From the NCBI GenBank assembly GCA_963756185.1, contig CAVWMS010000012.1, positions 1 through 64,000 on the forward strand: a stretch of 64,000 nt of DNA, given 5' to 3'. Shown here one piece after another: positions 1-9,580 of the stretch. Each line of letters opens with the position of its first letter. Position 1 is the stretch's first letter. The notes under the pieces were generated by a model. The model was given only the letters and a program-made list of their open reading frames with translations. It was not told where the DNA came from and did no database searches. Origin of the DNA: DATAXI01 sp963756185. GTDB taxonomy: Bacteria; Verrucomicrobiota; Verrucomicrobiia; Chthoniobacterales; Chthoniobacteraceae. A program made the position numbers and the translations under genes.

Positions 1-986
1 AGGTTGCGCGCCTCCGTCTCGTCAAAGCCGCCCGTGATCTCCGCGGTGCCCTCCCAGATGCCCCCCTGCTGGTTCACGGTCGGAGCGCAAACGATGACCC
101 CGTCGAGCAGGATCGCCAGTTCCGTGTCCTCCTCATTTGCCATCTTCGACAATTGCCCGAACTGCTGCGTGCCCACCGAATCGAACGAGAGCGATACTCC
201 CCATTGCGTCGCATAGGTCGCGTATGCCCGCGTCACGTGCTCACCGCTGATATCCGTGGTCTTCTTCACAAGGAATCTGCCCTCCAACGTCTTTTTGCCG
301 TCGGGACCGGTCACCACGTAGTCCTTGATCTCGCATCCGGGCGGGATCGGCCTCTTGCCGGCAGTGATCTCCTCGATGGTTTGCGAGCTGCCCGGGATCA
401 CCAGCCTGAATTCGAGCTTTGCCACCTGCTGCAACTGCTTGCGCACCTGCTCGACCTTTGCCGGGTCCAGCCCCGGGATTTGCACCAGGATGCGGTCCTC
501 GCCTTCCGGGGTGATGACCGGCTCGCTCACGCCAAACTGGTCGACCCGTTTGCGGATGACCTCGACCGCCTGGCTGACCGCATCCTTGTCCAGAGTGCCG
601 GACTCCGGCTTGTCCAGCCGGATCAGGAACGACGTGCCTCCCTGCAGGTCGAGGCCAAGGTGAATCCGTCCATATTTAATAATGGCGCCCTGTGCATCCT
701 TTACGTTGAACGGCGGGTTCAGCAGCACGAGGCAAAAGGCCACCATCAGCACCGTCAGCACGGTGCCCAGGATGCGTTTGCGATCCTGCGACTCGGCGAC
801 GAAATACCAGCCCAGGAGAATCAGCAGCGTCAGGCCCCAGAGGAACGTAACCATCGGGTTCATGCCTTGCTGCGCCGCGGCGGCAGCGGCAGCGGCATTT
901 GCAGCCGGGGAGGCTGCGGCAGTGGCCACCGGCGAAGCCGAGGGGAGTTGGGCAAGCAGCCCGCCAAAGAGGATTGTATGATTCAT
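1..986 (-). CDS. secD: SecD protein-export membrane protein, C-terminally cut by window edge
   Basis: Auxiliary Sec translocase subunit that uses the proton gradient to help pull exported proteins across the inner membrane. The 328 visible residues start at an ATG (986) and run off the window. An Ala-rich leader precedes two predicted helices (about residues 46-63 and 75-91), then the SecD signature LGLDLQGG (about 111-118) and the P1 periplasmic domain. Most SecD proteins have a single helix before this motif; an extra one is, from memory, usual for fused SecDF of Verrucomicrobia. The fusion cannot be confirmed because the end is missing. yajC lies directly upstream on the same strand, the classical yajC-secD order. 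Confidence 0.93.
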   Translation of the reverse strand, partial: MNHTILFGGLLAQLPSASPVATAAASPAANAAAAAAAAQQGMNPMVTFLWGLTLLILLGWYFVAESQDRKRILGTVLTVLMVAFCLVLLNPPFNVKDAQGAIIKYGRIHLGLDLQGGTSFLIRLDKPESGTLDKDAVSQAVEVIRKRVDQFGVSEPVITPEGEDRILVQIPGLDPAKVEQVRKQLQQVAKLEFRLVIPGSSQTIEEITAGKRPIPPGCEIKDYVVTGPDGKKTLEGRFLVKKTTDISGEHVTRAYATYATQWGVSLSFDSVGTQQFGQLSKMANEEDTELAILLDGVIVCAPTVNQQGGIWEGTAEITGGFDETEARN

Positions 987-1017
987 GACGCTCGGGTGGG
1001 AATGGGGGGAGGGCCGC

Positions 1018-1374
1018 TTACGAAGCCGATGATGCGGAGGCCGTTTCCGCCTGGTCGCGTTTGACCACGGTTCCGATGCTCGATTTTTCCATCTCGATCT
1101 TCACGTTGTCCGCGATTTTCAAAATTACGGTCGTTTCCTTCACGTTCGATACCATTCCGTGGATGCCGCTGCTGGTGATGACCTTGTCGCCGGTCTTGAC
1201 GCTCTTGACCAGGGCATCCAACTGCTTTTGCCGCTGCGTTTGCGGGCGGATGAGCAGGAAGTAAAAGATGACGCACAGGCCGACCATCATGATCATTGAG
1301 GTCGGGTCGTAAGGCTTTGCGGCTGTGCCGCCTGCGGGGGCTTGCGCCAGCAGAGTCAAAATGGAGTTGAACAT
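1018..1374 (-). CDS. yajC: YajC, preprotein translocase subunit
   Basis: Small single-span membrane partner of SecDF. The protein (118 aa from ATG 1374) has a short polar N-terminus, a helix around MMVGLCVIFYFLLIRPQ and the family motif RPQTQRQKQ, followed by a KTGDKVITSSGIHG beta region typical of YajC. An in-frame ATG at 1398 would add eight residues; 1374 fits the family length better. It is 31 bp upstream of secD and probably co-transcribed. Confidence 0.93.
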   Translation of the reverse strand: MFNSILTLLAQAPAGGTAAKPYDPTSMIMMVGLCVIFYFLLIRPQTQRQKQLDALVKSVKTGDKVITSSGIHGMVSNVKETTVILKIADNVKIEMEKSSIGTVVKRDQAETASASSAS

Positions 1375-1677
1375 GTCGGGAAAGTGGTTTCCGCCCACGG
1401 CCGGTTGCAGCCTCTGGAAAAAGCGGGAGGGTAAATTTGCAGGGAAAGCGCCTGTTGTCCAAGGTTTTCAGGCCACCCCGGCATGGAATCCGTTTTTGGA
1501 TCCCTCCGCGGCGCCCCTTTGCCGCCATCCGCCGGGCGCGCCCAGGTGTCACAATCCGGCCCGTTGGATTCCCGCGCAACCCCCGACTGCCTTGCGAATA
1601 ACCCTTAGCCAAAAATAATCACTTTTTTTCGCTCAAAGTGATTCGACATCTGCCCCACTCGCGCTAATTTTTTGGCC

Positions 1678-2568
1678 ATGGGCTCGCCGCGTATTTACGC
1701 CTTTCGTCCCGCGCTGGGCCACGGGCGTCGATCCGTGGTGACGCTGCTGGTGGTTTTCAGCGTGCTGGCGTTCGTCGCCCAGACTTTTGCGGACCTCACC
1801 GTGCCCGGTTTCGTCAGCCAATGGCTCTGCCTGAGCCGGCAGGGCATCCTGCAGGGCCGTGTCTGGCAGTTATTCACTTATCTTTTCATCCACGGCTCGC
1901 CGAGCGTGATCGATAACGGGAAGGTCATCGCCGGTTCTCCCGCGCTCGGGGTTGTCCATCTGCTGGTCAATATGCTGACGCTCTACTTCGTGGGGCGCGA
2001 GGTCGAGGCCATCGCCGGGCCCAGGCATGTGCTGCTCATGTATTTTATCGGCGGCGTCGTTGGCGGGCTGGCGCAAATCCTGGCATTCCCGGACGGCTCC
2101 GTCGCCGGCGCTTCGGCGGGCGTTTGCGCCGTGCTGCTCGCCTTTACGACCATCCTTCCCGAGTTCGAGTTGACGCTGCTGCTCTTCTTCATCATTCCGA
2201 TTCGGCTGCGGGCGAAATATGTCGCATGGCTGGTGGTCCTCAGTTCGATCGGGATGGCCGCGTTTCACGTGATGACGAATGTGGCCCACGCCGCCCATCT
2301 TGGCGGCTGCCTCGTGGGCTGGATGTATGCGCGGCAGCTCGGGTTCGGCAGGCCATGGTGGTTCCAGCGCCGCATGGCCGAGAAGCGCCAGCGCGAGGAG
2401 CGCCTCGCCCGCATGGCCCCAGACCAATACATGACCGAGGAGATCGACCCGATCCTCGACAAGATTTCCCGCGAGGGCATCCGCTCACTCACCCGTCATG
2501 AGCGCCGGATTCTCGAACGCGGCCGCGACAAGATTTCGCAAAAGGATACGCGCATCTCCGTCCGGTGA
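1678..2568 (+). CDS. Rhomboid family intramembrane serine protease
   Basis: Six-helix membrane protease of the rhomboid/GlpG clan. The catalytic serine sits in GASAG (Ser146) and the histidine in AHAAHLGG (His207). The HLLVN segment (His94, Asn98) matches the oxyanion pair of the family. A soluble basic/acidic tail of about 75 residues follows the last helix and resembles the C-terminal domain often found on rhomboids of this phylum. ATG 1678 is preferred over a TTG two codons upstream. The substrate is unknown. The glnE start overlaps its stop codon. Confidence 0.9.
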   Translation: MGSPRIYAFRPALGHGRRSVVTLLVVFSVLAFVAQTFADLTVPGFVSQWLCLSRQGILQGRVWQLFTYLFIHGSPSVIDNGKVIAGSPALGVVHLLVNMLTLYFVGREVEAIAGPRHVLLMYFIGGVVGGLAQILAFPDGSVAGASAGVCAVLLAFTTILPEFELTLLLFFIIPIRLRAKYVAWLVVLSSIGMAAFHVMTNVAHAAHLGGCLVGWMYARQLGFGRPWWFQRRMAEKRQREERLARMAPDQYMTEEIDPILDKISREGIRSLTRHERRILERGRDKISQKDTRISVR

Positions 2569-5286
2569 GCTGGATCGCCCGCGCCGCGGCCAGCGCCCTG
2601 GACCCGGACCGCGTCCAAAACGCCCTGGCCCGCATCGAGCAGGCATGGCCCGCCGATTTCCCGCCGCTCGAAGCCGCTGCTCGATGCCTTCCCCGCCGGG
2701 CCGCGCGCGCTGCCCGACCTGCTCTCCGTCTCTCCCGTATCGGCGGAAAAGATTGTCCATGATCCCGGCGCGCTCCTTTGGCTGAGCCAGCCGGAGATTT
2801 GCTCGAGCGCCCGCGGCCCGCGCCGCATCCGGCACGATCTCGACCTCGAGCGCCCGCCGGGCGCCGCGTTCGATCCCGAGTTCCGCGCCCTGCGCCGGGT
2901 GAAAAACCGCGAGATGCTCCGCATCGCGCTGCGCGACGTCGCCCGGCTCTCGACGCTCGAGCAGACCACGTTCGAGATCAGTTGCGCCGCCCAGCTTTGC
3001 ATCACGGAGATTTGCGACGGCTGGCTGGGTGAGATGAGCCGCCGCTGGGGCGCGCCGGCCACCGGCTTCTGCGTCATTGGCATGGGCAAGCTTGGCGGCG
3101 AGGAGCTGAATTACTCTTCCGACATCGATGTCATTTTTCTCTATGGCGAGGATGGGGCGCTCAATCCCACCTTCAGCTACCACGAGTTCTTCACGCGCCT
3201 GGCCGAAAAAATCTCCGCTTCCTTCGCCGCGCCCAGCCCGGACGGCCCGCTCTTTCGCATCGATATCCGGCTCCGGCCCGAGGGCGGGTCCGGCCCGCTC
3301 GTCCGCTCGCTCGAGAGCATGGAAAATTACTACGCGGGCTTCGGCGAGACCTGGGAACGCATGGCGCTCGGCAAGGCCCGCGCCGTGGCCGGCAGCGACG
3401 AACTTTTCTATGAGTTTTCCCATCGGCTCCAGCCGTTCATTTATCCCCGCTCCCTCTCGACCGATGTCTTCGAGGAAATCGCTTCGATCAAGCGCCGCAT
3501 CGAGCGCGACATCGTCGGCGAGGCCGGCCTCGCCCGCAATGTGAAGCTGGGCCGCGGCGGCATCCGCGAGATCGAGTTTGTGGCCCAGGCGCTCCAGCTC
3601 ATCCACGGCGCGCGCCACGCCTTTCTCCAGGAACGCAACACGCTCAAGGCCCTGCGCGCGTTGCGCCAGCTCGAGTTTGTCGACGCCGGCGAAATGAAAT
3701 CGCTCTCGGCCGCCTACCAGTTCCTGCGCGACGTCGAGCACCGGCTCCAGATCGAGCACGAAAAACAGACGCACACCCTGCCTGGGCCCGGGTCCGCGCG
3801 GCTGCTGCTCGCGCGCAGCCTCGGCTTTGCCGGCGAGGCCGCGTTCGATGCCGCGCTCGCCGGCCACACTTCGGCTGTGCGCGCCATTTTCGACAAGTTC
3901 CTACAATCAAACGGCGAGCGCCAGCCCGCCGCCGCGCGCGACCTCGCCTTTTTTCGCGATCCCGCCGCCGCGGAAAAGGAACTCGGCGAGCTGGGCCGCG
4001 CCGGCTCACCGGGCCACGTCGCGCCGCGCACGCGCAATCTTTATTCGCGGCTCGAGCCGCTGCTGCTGGCCGATTTGCGCGGCCTCGCCGATCCCGATAT
4101 CGCGCTGCACCGGTTTGTCCGGTTCGTCGGGCGGTACGGCATCCGCGGCCTGCTCTTCGAGACGCTGGTCACGCATCCGCGTCTGCTCGACCTGCTCCTG
4201 CGTCTGTTCGATGCCAGCCGGTTCCTCACCGACATCGTTCTGCGCCGGCCCCAGCTCATCGAGGAGACCGCGCGCACCGGCGCGTTGAGCCGCGAGCTCG
4301 ATCTCAATGCCCACCTCGGCGGGCTCGCCCGGCGCGAGGAGGATCTGACTCCCGGCGATTGGGTGCGCGTTTATCGCCGCGAACAGATTTTGCGCATCGC
4401 CTTGCGCGACATCCTCGGTCTCGCCGGCGCCGCCGAGGTCATGCGCGAATACTCCGCGCTGGCCGAGGCCTGCCTGCTGCATGTGCACCGCATGCTCGGC
4501 CTCGAGGAGACTCTGACCGTGGTCGCCATGGGAAAATTCGGCGGCGCGGAATTGAGTTACGGGTGCGACCTGGATGTTGTTTTCGTCGGCGCCGAGCCTG
4601 CCCGCGCCGTGGAACTGGTCAAGGCCATGACGGCGCAGACGGCCGAGGGGATCGTTTTTCCCGTCGATGCGCGGCTCCGGCCCGAGGGGGAATCGGGTGT
4701 GCTCGCCGTTCCGATCGAGAGTTACCGCCAATATTTCCAGGGCCGCGCGCAGCTTTGGGAAGCCCAGGCGCTGACCAGGGCGCGCCCCATCGCCGGGCCG
4801 GGCCAGGCGGAGTTTGCGAACTGGGCGCGCGAGACCTGGGCCGAGTTTGCGCGGCGCGAGGATGTCGTGCCCGGCATCCGGCGCATGCTCGAGCGCGTCG
4901 TCCACGAGCGCGCCGGCCGCGAGGGAGCGATTGCGTTCAAGACCGGCATCGGCGGCCTGATGGAACTCGAGTTTCATCTCCAGGCGCTCCAGATGCGCCA
5001 TGCCGTTTGGGAGCCGAACACGCTTCGCGCCCTCGACGCGCTGGCCGCCGCTGGAGTCCTCGGCGCGGGCGACGCAGCCGCACGACGGGACGATTACCTT
5101 TTCCTGCGCCGGTGCGAAGCCGTGGTCCGCCGCGTCGAGAACTCGAGCGTCTCGACCCTCCCCTCCGATCCCGCCGGCCAGCGCCAGGTCGCCATCCGCC
5201 TCGGCTTCGCCAGCCGCGAAGAATTTCTTGCCCGTTTCGAATCCGTCCGCGCCGCCATCCACACATGGTGCTCGATCATCGCGTGA
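2565..5286 (+). CDS. glnE: Glutamine synthetase adenylyltransferase/deadenylase (one frameshift)
   Basis: Bifunctional enzyme that adds and removes AMP on glutamine synthetase in response to PII, setting nitrogen assimilation. The two nucleotidyltransferase halves are both clear: GKLGGEELNYSSDIDVIF near nt 3085-3140 and GKFGGAELSYGCDLDVVF near 4530-4585, each followed by a helical domain. The likely start is the GTG at 2565 overlapping the rhomboid stop, but that frame switches around 2680, where WPADFPPLE in one frame joins PLLDAFPAGPRALPDLL in another. The total of about 906 aa is close to the usual 940. The break is probably a base-call error. Confidence 0.93.
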
Positions 5287-5290
5287 CCCG

Positions 5291-6223
5291 TCACTCCCCG
5301 TCCTGCCGCAGTACGTGCTGCGCCGTCCTCAACCCCGCGATCTCGGCCTCCGCGGTCTCCTTCTGAAATTCCGCAAACGGCTCGAGCTGCGGCGCGGTCA
5401 GGACCGACTTCGCCCGCTCGTACACGCGCTGGTTCATCGCGTCCAACTGCTGCGAGTATTGATCGACCTGGTCCGGGTTCATATTCATCACCTGGCGCGG
5501 GTCCGCGCCGCCCGGCGCGAGCCTCGGCAGTTTCGCCTGCTCCTCGCTCATGATCTGGATCAGCGCCTCGGCCTGCGAATCATTGAGCGGCATGCCGAGC
5601 GTCGCCAGCTCCTGGCCCAGCCGCCGCACCTGGACGCGTTGCGCCAGCGTTTTCTCGAACGCACGGTACCGCGGGTAGCGCTCCGGCCCCAGTAATTCGC
5701 TGATCGCCTCGTCGGTTGCGTTCATCGCCGCCGTCGCCGATTTCATGTCCACGGTCCCGCCCGACATTACCGCCGAGGTCGAATCGGCAAGCGCCATCTG
5801 CCGGTCATCGAGCAGTTGGTAAAATTTTTCAGTCTCGTCCGGCGTCAGGTTCGCCTCCTGCACAAATGGCCCGTAAAATTCCCGCAGCGTCGCCGCCTGC
5901 TGTTGCTCGAGCATTTTTCGCATCGTGGGATCTTTGACCAATTTCGTGAAAAACGAGCCGCCGGTCCCGTTGGAAGTTTGCGCCGGTGTTTCCGCGGCCT
6001 GCGCCGGCGGCAACGTCAGCCGTGCGCTCCCCAGCACCCGTGCCGCTTGCACCTGCGCCAGTTCGGTGTCGAGCGTCCGCGTTTTATCCGCCGCCTCGTC
6101 CAGCGCCTGTTTCAATTGGGCCTCGTCCGCCTCGAGCCGCTCCGAGCGTTTCCATTCGATCACCGAGACGCCGATTCCCGCCGCCGCCAATAAAAGCAAC
6201 AGCACGATGACGAGGGTTTTCAT
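5291..6223 (-). CDS. Secreted/anchored helical protein of unknown function
   Basis: The 310-aa protein starts at ATG 6223 with a strong hydrophobic N-terminus (MKTLVIVLLLLLAAAGIGV), so it is exported or anchored by one helix. A coiled-coil-like stretch rich in Glu, Ala and Lys follows (about 30-65). The rest is helical and Gln-rich, with repeated themes such as EKFYQLLDDRQ and QMNPDQ-like text. It resembles the loose family of secreted helical proteins of PVC bacteria, but I cannot name a function. Its 3' end meets glnE tail to tail. Confidence 0.7.
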   Translation of the reverse strand: MKTLVIVLLLLLAAAGIGVSVIEWKRSERLEADEAQLKQALDEAADKTRTLDTELAQVQAARVLGSARLTLPPAQAAETPAQTSNGTGGSFFTKLVKDPTMRKMLEQQQAATLREFYGPFVQEANLTPDETEKFYQLLDDRQMALADSTSAVMSGGTVDMKSATAAMNATDEAISELLGPERYPRYRAFEKTLAQRVQVRRLGQELATLGMPLNDSQAEALIQIMSEEQAKLPRLAPGGADPRQVMNMNPDQVDQYSQQLDAMNQRVYERAKSVLTAPQLEPFAEFQKETAEAEIAGLRTAQHVLRQDGE

Positions 6224-6263
6224 GGAGGGGCAGGGGCGCGCACGCGGATTCAGGAAGATCATC

Positions 6264-6392
6264 GGTCAAAAATTCGAAATTCGAAATTCGAAATTCGAAA
6301 TTCGAAATTCGAAGGATTTGCGGCTGGCGCCGCATCCTTGTGCCGCATCGCGGCGCCAATAAGTTCGAATTTCGAGTTTCGAATTTTTGACC
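6264..6392. repeat. Long inverted repeat built of ATTCGAA heptads
   Basis: Six exact tandem copies of ATTCGAA (6272-6313), preceded by GGTCAAAA, face an inverted arm at 6363-6392 carrying two to three heptads and ending TTTTTGACC. The arms can pair over about 28 bp with a GC-rich 50-base loop. It lies in the gap between divergent genes. A sister element stands at 23502-23638. Confidence 0.9.
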
Positions 6393-6435
6393 GTTTCTCA
6401 TTGCCCATCGCCACCCCTTCGCGCCATGCTCTCCC

Positions 6436-7248
6436 ATGCTCGCAGTGACCATCCTCGGCTCGGGCAGCGCCGGTAATTGCGCCCTGGTCGAGACCCCCGC
6501 CTGCCGCCTGCTTGTCGATGGCGGCCTCAGCGCCCGGCAGATTTGCGCCCGGCTCGCGGAGGCATCGGTCGATCCCGCCGCCGTCGACGCCATCCTGCTC
6601 ACTCACGAGCACATCGATCACGTCGGCGGCCTCGAAGTTTTCTGCAAAAAATTCGGCACGCCCATCTATTGCAACGCGGGCACGGCCGATGCCGTCCGGC
6701 ATTTTGGCCGGGGCGATGCGCGCAAGGATTTCCGCATTTTTCTCACCGGCTCGGAATTCACCGTGGGCGATATCATCGTCCAGACTTTCGCCGTGCCGCA
6801 CGATGCCGCCGATCCCGTCGGGTTCGTCCTGCATCATGGCCGCGCCGGGATCGGCTTTTGCACCGACCTCGGTTTTGCCACGAAGCTGGTCCACGAGCGG
6901 TTGCGCAATGTGGCGACGGTCATCATCGAGACCAATCACGACGAAAAAATGCTCCAGGAGGACAGCCGCCGCCCCTGGCCGGTGAAGCAGCGCATCATGT
7001 CCCGCCACGGCCATCTCTCGAACGCCGCCGCCGCGGATCTGCTCGCCGCGCTGGCCGGCCACGGCCTGCGTCGCGCGATCCTCGGCCATCTCTCGCGCGA
7101 CTGCAACACGCCCAAGCTCGCCCTTGGCGCCGTTCACGCCCGTCTCGCCGCCGACGGCATCACCGGTCCCTCGATCGAACTCTTCTGCGCTTCGCAGCGC
7201 GAAATCTCACCGCGTTTCTCCATCCCCCCGGACCTCCTCGCATCCTGA
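6436..7248 (+). CDS. MBL-fold metallo-hydrolase, YycJ/WalJ-like
   Basis: Metallo-beta-lactamase-fold hydrolase. The N-terminal GSGSAGN signature is typical of the YycJ (WalJ) group, followed by the metal-binding THEHIDHVGG and later conserved His and Asp residues (VPHDAADPVG, FCTDLG, HGHLSN, GHLSRDCN). Length (270 aa) matches the family. Members are thought to be DNA-processing exonucleases; the exact substrate here is an inference. ATG 6436 is directly followed by the conserved first strand, so the start is firm. Confidence 0.88.
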   Translation: MLAVTILGSGSAGNCALVETPACRLLVDGGLSARQICARLAEASVDPAAVDAILLTHEHIDHVGGLEVFCKKFGTPIYCNAGTADAVRHFGRGDARKDFRIFLTGSEFTVGDIIVQTFAVPHDAADPVGFVLHHGRAGIGFCTDLGFATKLVHERLRNVATVIIETNHDEKMLQEDSRRPWPVKQRIMSRHGHLSNAAAADLLAALAGHGLRRAILGHLSRDCNTPKLALGAVHARLAADGITGPSIELFCASQREISPRFSIPPDLLAS

Positions 7249-7282
7249 GCGACGCGGAACCGTTCTTTATCCGCGGATTGCC

Positions 7283-8188
7283 CTATCCTTCCGACAATTC
7301 CCACAGCGCCGCCTTCTGCGCGTGCAGCCTGTTCTCTGCCTCGTCAAAGATCGTCCCGGCATTTTTCTCGAACGCCTCATCGGTGATTTCCTTTTCGCGG
7401 TAGGCCGGCAGGCAATGCATCACCAGCGCGCCCGGCGCGGCCGCGGCCACCAGTTTCCGGTTGATCTGGTACTCGGCCAGTTGCGCCTCACGGTATTCGG
7501 CTTCCTCTTCCTTGCCCATGCTCACCCAAACATCGGTGTAGAGCACTTCCGCGTTGCGCGCCGCTTCCACCGGGTCCGAGGTGACATGCACCTTGCCGCC
7601 CTTGTTCGCCGCGGCCAGCAGTCCCGCGTCCGGTTGGAACGGCGGCGGCGACGCGATGGTCAGCTCGAAGCCGCACTTCGCCGCCGCCCAGATCCATGAG
7701 CGCGCCACGTTGCAGGCGCCGTCGCCCACGAAACAAACCTTTCGCCCGGCGTAATCGCCCAGTTTCTCCTTGATCGTCTGGAGGTCGGCCAGGATCTGGC
7801 ACGGATGCTCGTCGTCGGTCAGCGCGTTGATGGTAGGGATGCCCGAGTATTGCGCGAATTCCTCGACATCCTTCTGCGCGAATGTCCGGATCACCGCGCC
7901 CCCGAGCATCCGGCCCATGACGCGCGCCGTGTCGCGGATCGGTTCGCCGCGCCCCAGTTGGATATCGTTTGCCGAAAGGAACATAACGTCGCCGCCCAGC
8001 TCGCGGATGCCGACCTCGAAGCTCACGCGGGTCCGAGTCGATGCCTTGGAAAAAATCAGCGCCCAGCTTTGGCCCGCGAGGGGCTGCGCCGCGTGCCGGC
8101 CCCGCTCGGCCTTCAGCCGAATGGCCAGCGTCACGATCCGCGAAATCTCATCGGCGCCCAGCGCCTCGATCGAGAGCAGATGCTTCAT
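7283..8188 (-). CDS. argF: Ornithine carbamoyltransferase
   Basis: Makes citrulline from ornithine and carbamoyl phosphate, the sixth step of arginine synthesis. The carbamoyl-phosphate loop STRTRVSFE, the HPCQ motif and the ornithine loop MHCLPAYR are all present, and the length (301 aa) is normal. The ATG (8186-8188) overlaps the argD stop in an ATGA, so translation is probably coupled. It is the last gene of the arg operon. Confidence 0.96.
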   Translation of the reverse strand: MKHLLSIEALGADEISRIVTLAIRLKAERGRHAAQPLAGQSWALIFSKASTRTRVSFEVGIRELGGDVMFLSANDIQLGRGEPIRDTARVMGRMLGGAVIRTFAQKDVEEFAQYSGIPTINALTDDEHPCQILADLQTIKEKLGDYAGRKVCFVGDGACNVARSWIWAAAKCGFELTIASPPPFQPDAGLLAAANKGGKVHVTSDPVEAARNAEVLYTDVWVSMGKEEEAEYREAQLAEYQINRKLVAAAAPGALVMHCLPAYREKEITDEAFEKNAGTIFDEAENRLHAQKAALWELSEG

Positions 8189-9498
8189 ACGGCCTTTTCC
8201 AGAACCGCGGCCAAAATGTCAATCGCTTGCTCGACTTCCTCGCGTGTCACATTCAGCGGTGGCAGCCACCGGATCGCGTTTGCTCCCGCCGGAATGGACA
8301 GCATGCCGGCCTCGTGCAGCCGGTCCATCAGCCAGAGGCTCGGCGGACGCGATCCCGAGCCGGTCTTCTCCGCGAAATCCGCGGACAACTCGATGCCGAT
8401 CATCAGCCCCAGGCCGCGCACCTGGGCGATGAGCGGCGAGCCCAGCGCCTCGATGCCCTCTTTGGCGAAAGCGCCCAGAGTCCGCGCATTCTCCAGCAGT
8501 CCCTCGTCCTCGATGATCGAGAGCACCTCGAGCGCCCCGGCGCACACCAGCGGCGTGCCGCCAAAGGTCGAGCCGTGCGTTCCCGGCCCCAGCAGGTTGG
8601 CCAGCGAAATTGTCCCGCCCATGTTCAGGCAGAATGTTCGGTCGCGCACCCAGATGGCGCCGAGCGGGAAGCCCCCGGCGATCCCCTTTGCCCAACTGAT
8701 CGCATCCGGCACGACTTCCGGCGCGATCGACCTCCAGCCGCACCATTCGCCCGTCCGGCCCAGCCCGCATTGCACCTCGTCAAACATCAGCAGCGCCCCG
8801 TAGTCGTCGCAAATGGCCCGCGCCGTATGCAAAAAATGCGCGTCCGCCGGGTGAATGCCGCTCTCACCCTGCACCGGCTCGAGCAGCACCGCCGCCACGT
8901 CGCCATCCATCGCCGCCAGCAGCGCGGGCCCGTCGTTGAAAGTCACATGCTCGAAACCCGCGACCATCGGCTCGAACCCTTTTTTCACCTTCTCCTGGCC
9001 CGTCGCGGAAATGCCCCCGAGCGTCCGCCCATGGAACGAGCCGGTGAACGTCAGGATCTTGTAACGATCCTGCTGCATCTCGCCCAATTCCCCCACCGTG
9101 TGCGGCAGCGGCGGGCGCGTGGTGTCGTGCCCGAATTTGCGCGCCAGCTTGTAGAGCGCCTCGTTTGCCTCCGCGCCGCTGTTGCAAAAGAAAATTTTCC
9201 CGGCAAGCCCGACCAGCTCGACCAGTTTGGCCGCCAGCAATCCCTGCGGCCGCGTGTAATAGAGGTTCGACGTGTGGACGAGCCTGCCCACCTGCCGCGA
9301 CAGCACCTCGACCACGCGCGGATGGCAGTGCCCGATCGAGCAGACCGCGATGCCCGCGCCGAAATCGAGATATTTCCGCCCCTCTTCATCCCAGACCCAC
9401 GTTCCCTGCCCCCGCTCGAGCACGAGCGGAAACCGCCCGTAAGTCGGAATGACATAGCGGTCGAACAACTCGATGGTTGGCGTCGCGTCTGGATTCAT
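8185..9498 (-). CDS. argD: Acetylornithine aminotransferase
   Basis: PLP-dependent class III aminotransferase converting N-acetylglutamate semialdehyde to N-acetylornithine. Seen: the FFCNSGAEANEAL phosphate-binding segment, the LMFDEVQCGLGRTG aspartate motif and the Schiff-base lysine in ISWAKGIAGGFPLGA. About 437 aa from ATG 9498; a TTG seven codons upstream is less likely. It lies between argB and argF, overlapping the latter, so the acetylornithine role is preferred over related omega-aminotransferases. Confidence 0.94.
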   Translation of the reverse strand: MNPDATPTIELFDRYVIPTYGRFPLVLERGQGTWVWDEEGRKYLDFGAGIAVCSIGHCHPRVVEVLSRQVGRLVHTSNLYYTRPQGLLAAKLVELVGLAGKIFFCNSGAEANEALYKLARKFGHDTTRPPLPHTVGELGEMQQDRYKILTFTGSFHGRTLGGISATGQEKVKKGFEPMVAGFEHVTFNDGPALLAAMDGDVAAVLLEPVQGESGIHPADAHFLHTARAICDDYGALLMFDEVQCGLGRTGEWCGWRSIAPEVVPDAISWAKGIAGGFPLGAIWVRDRTFCLNMGGTISLANLLGPGTHGSTFGGTPLVCAGALEVLSIIEDEGLLENARTLGAFAKEGIEALGSPLIAQVRGLGLMIGIELSADFAEKTGSGSRPPSLWLMDRLHEAGMLSIPAGANAIRWLPPLNVTREEVEQAIDILAAVLEKAV

Positions 9499-9580
9499 GG
9501 AGCCGGCAACTTTGCGCAATAACAGGCCCGTGTGAAATTAAAATCGGCTGCGAACCGCCGTTCCCGGAGCCGATTGCCGC

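Noticed and set aside
153..1064. Long plus-strand open frame of about 300 codons over secD
   Set aside because: It is an antisense shadow in GC-rich DNA: the minus strand encodes clear SecD motifs and the plus frame is Arg/His/Leu-rich without domains.
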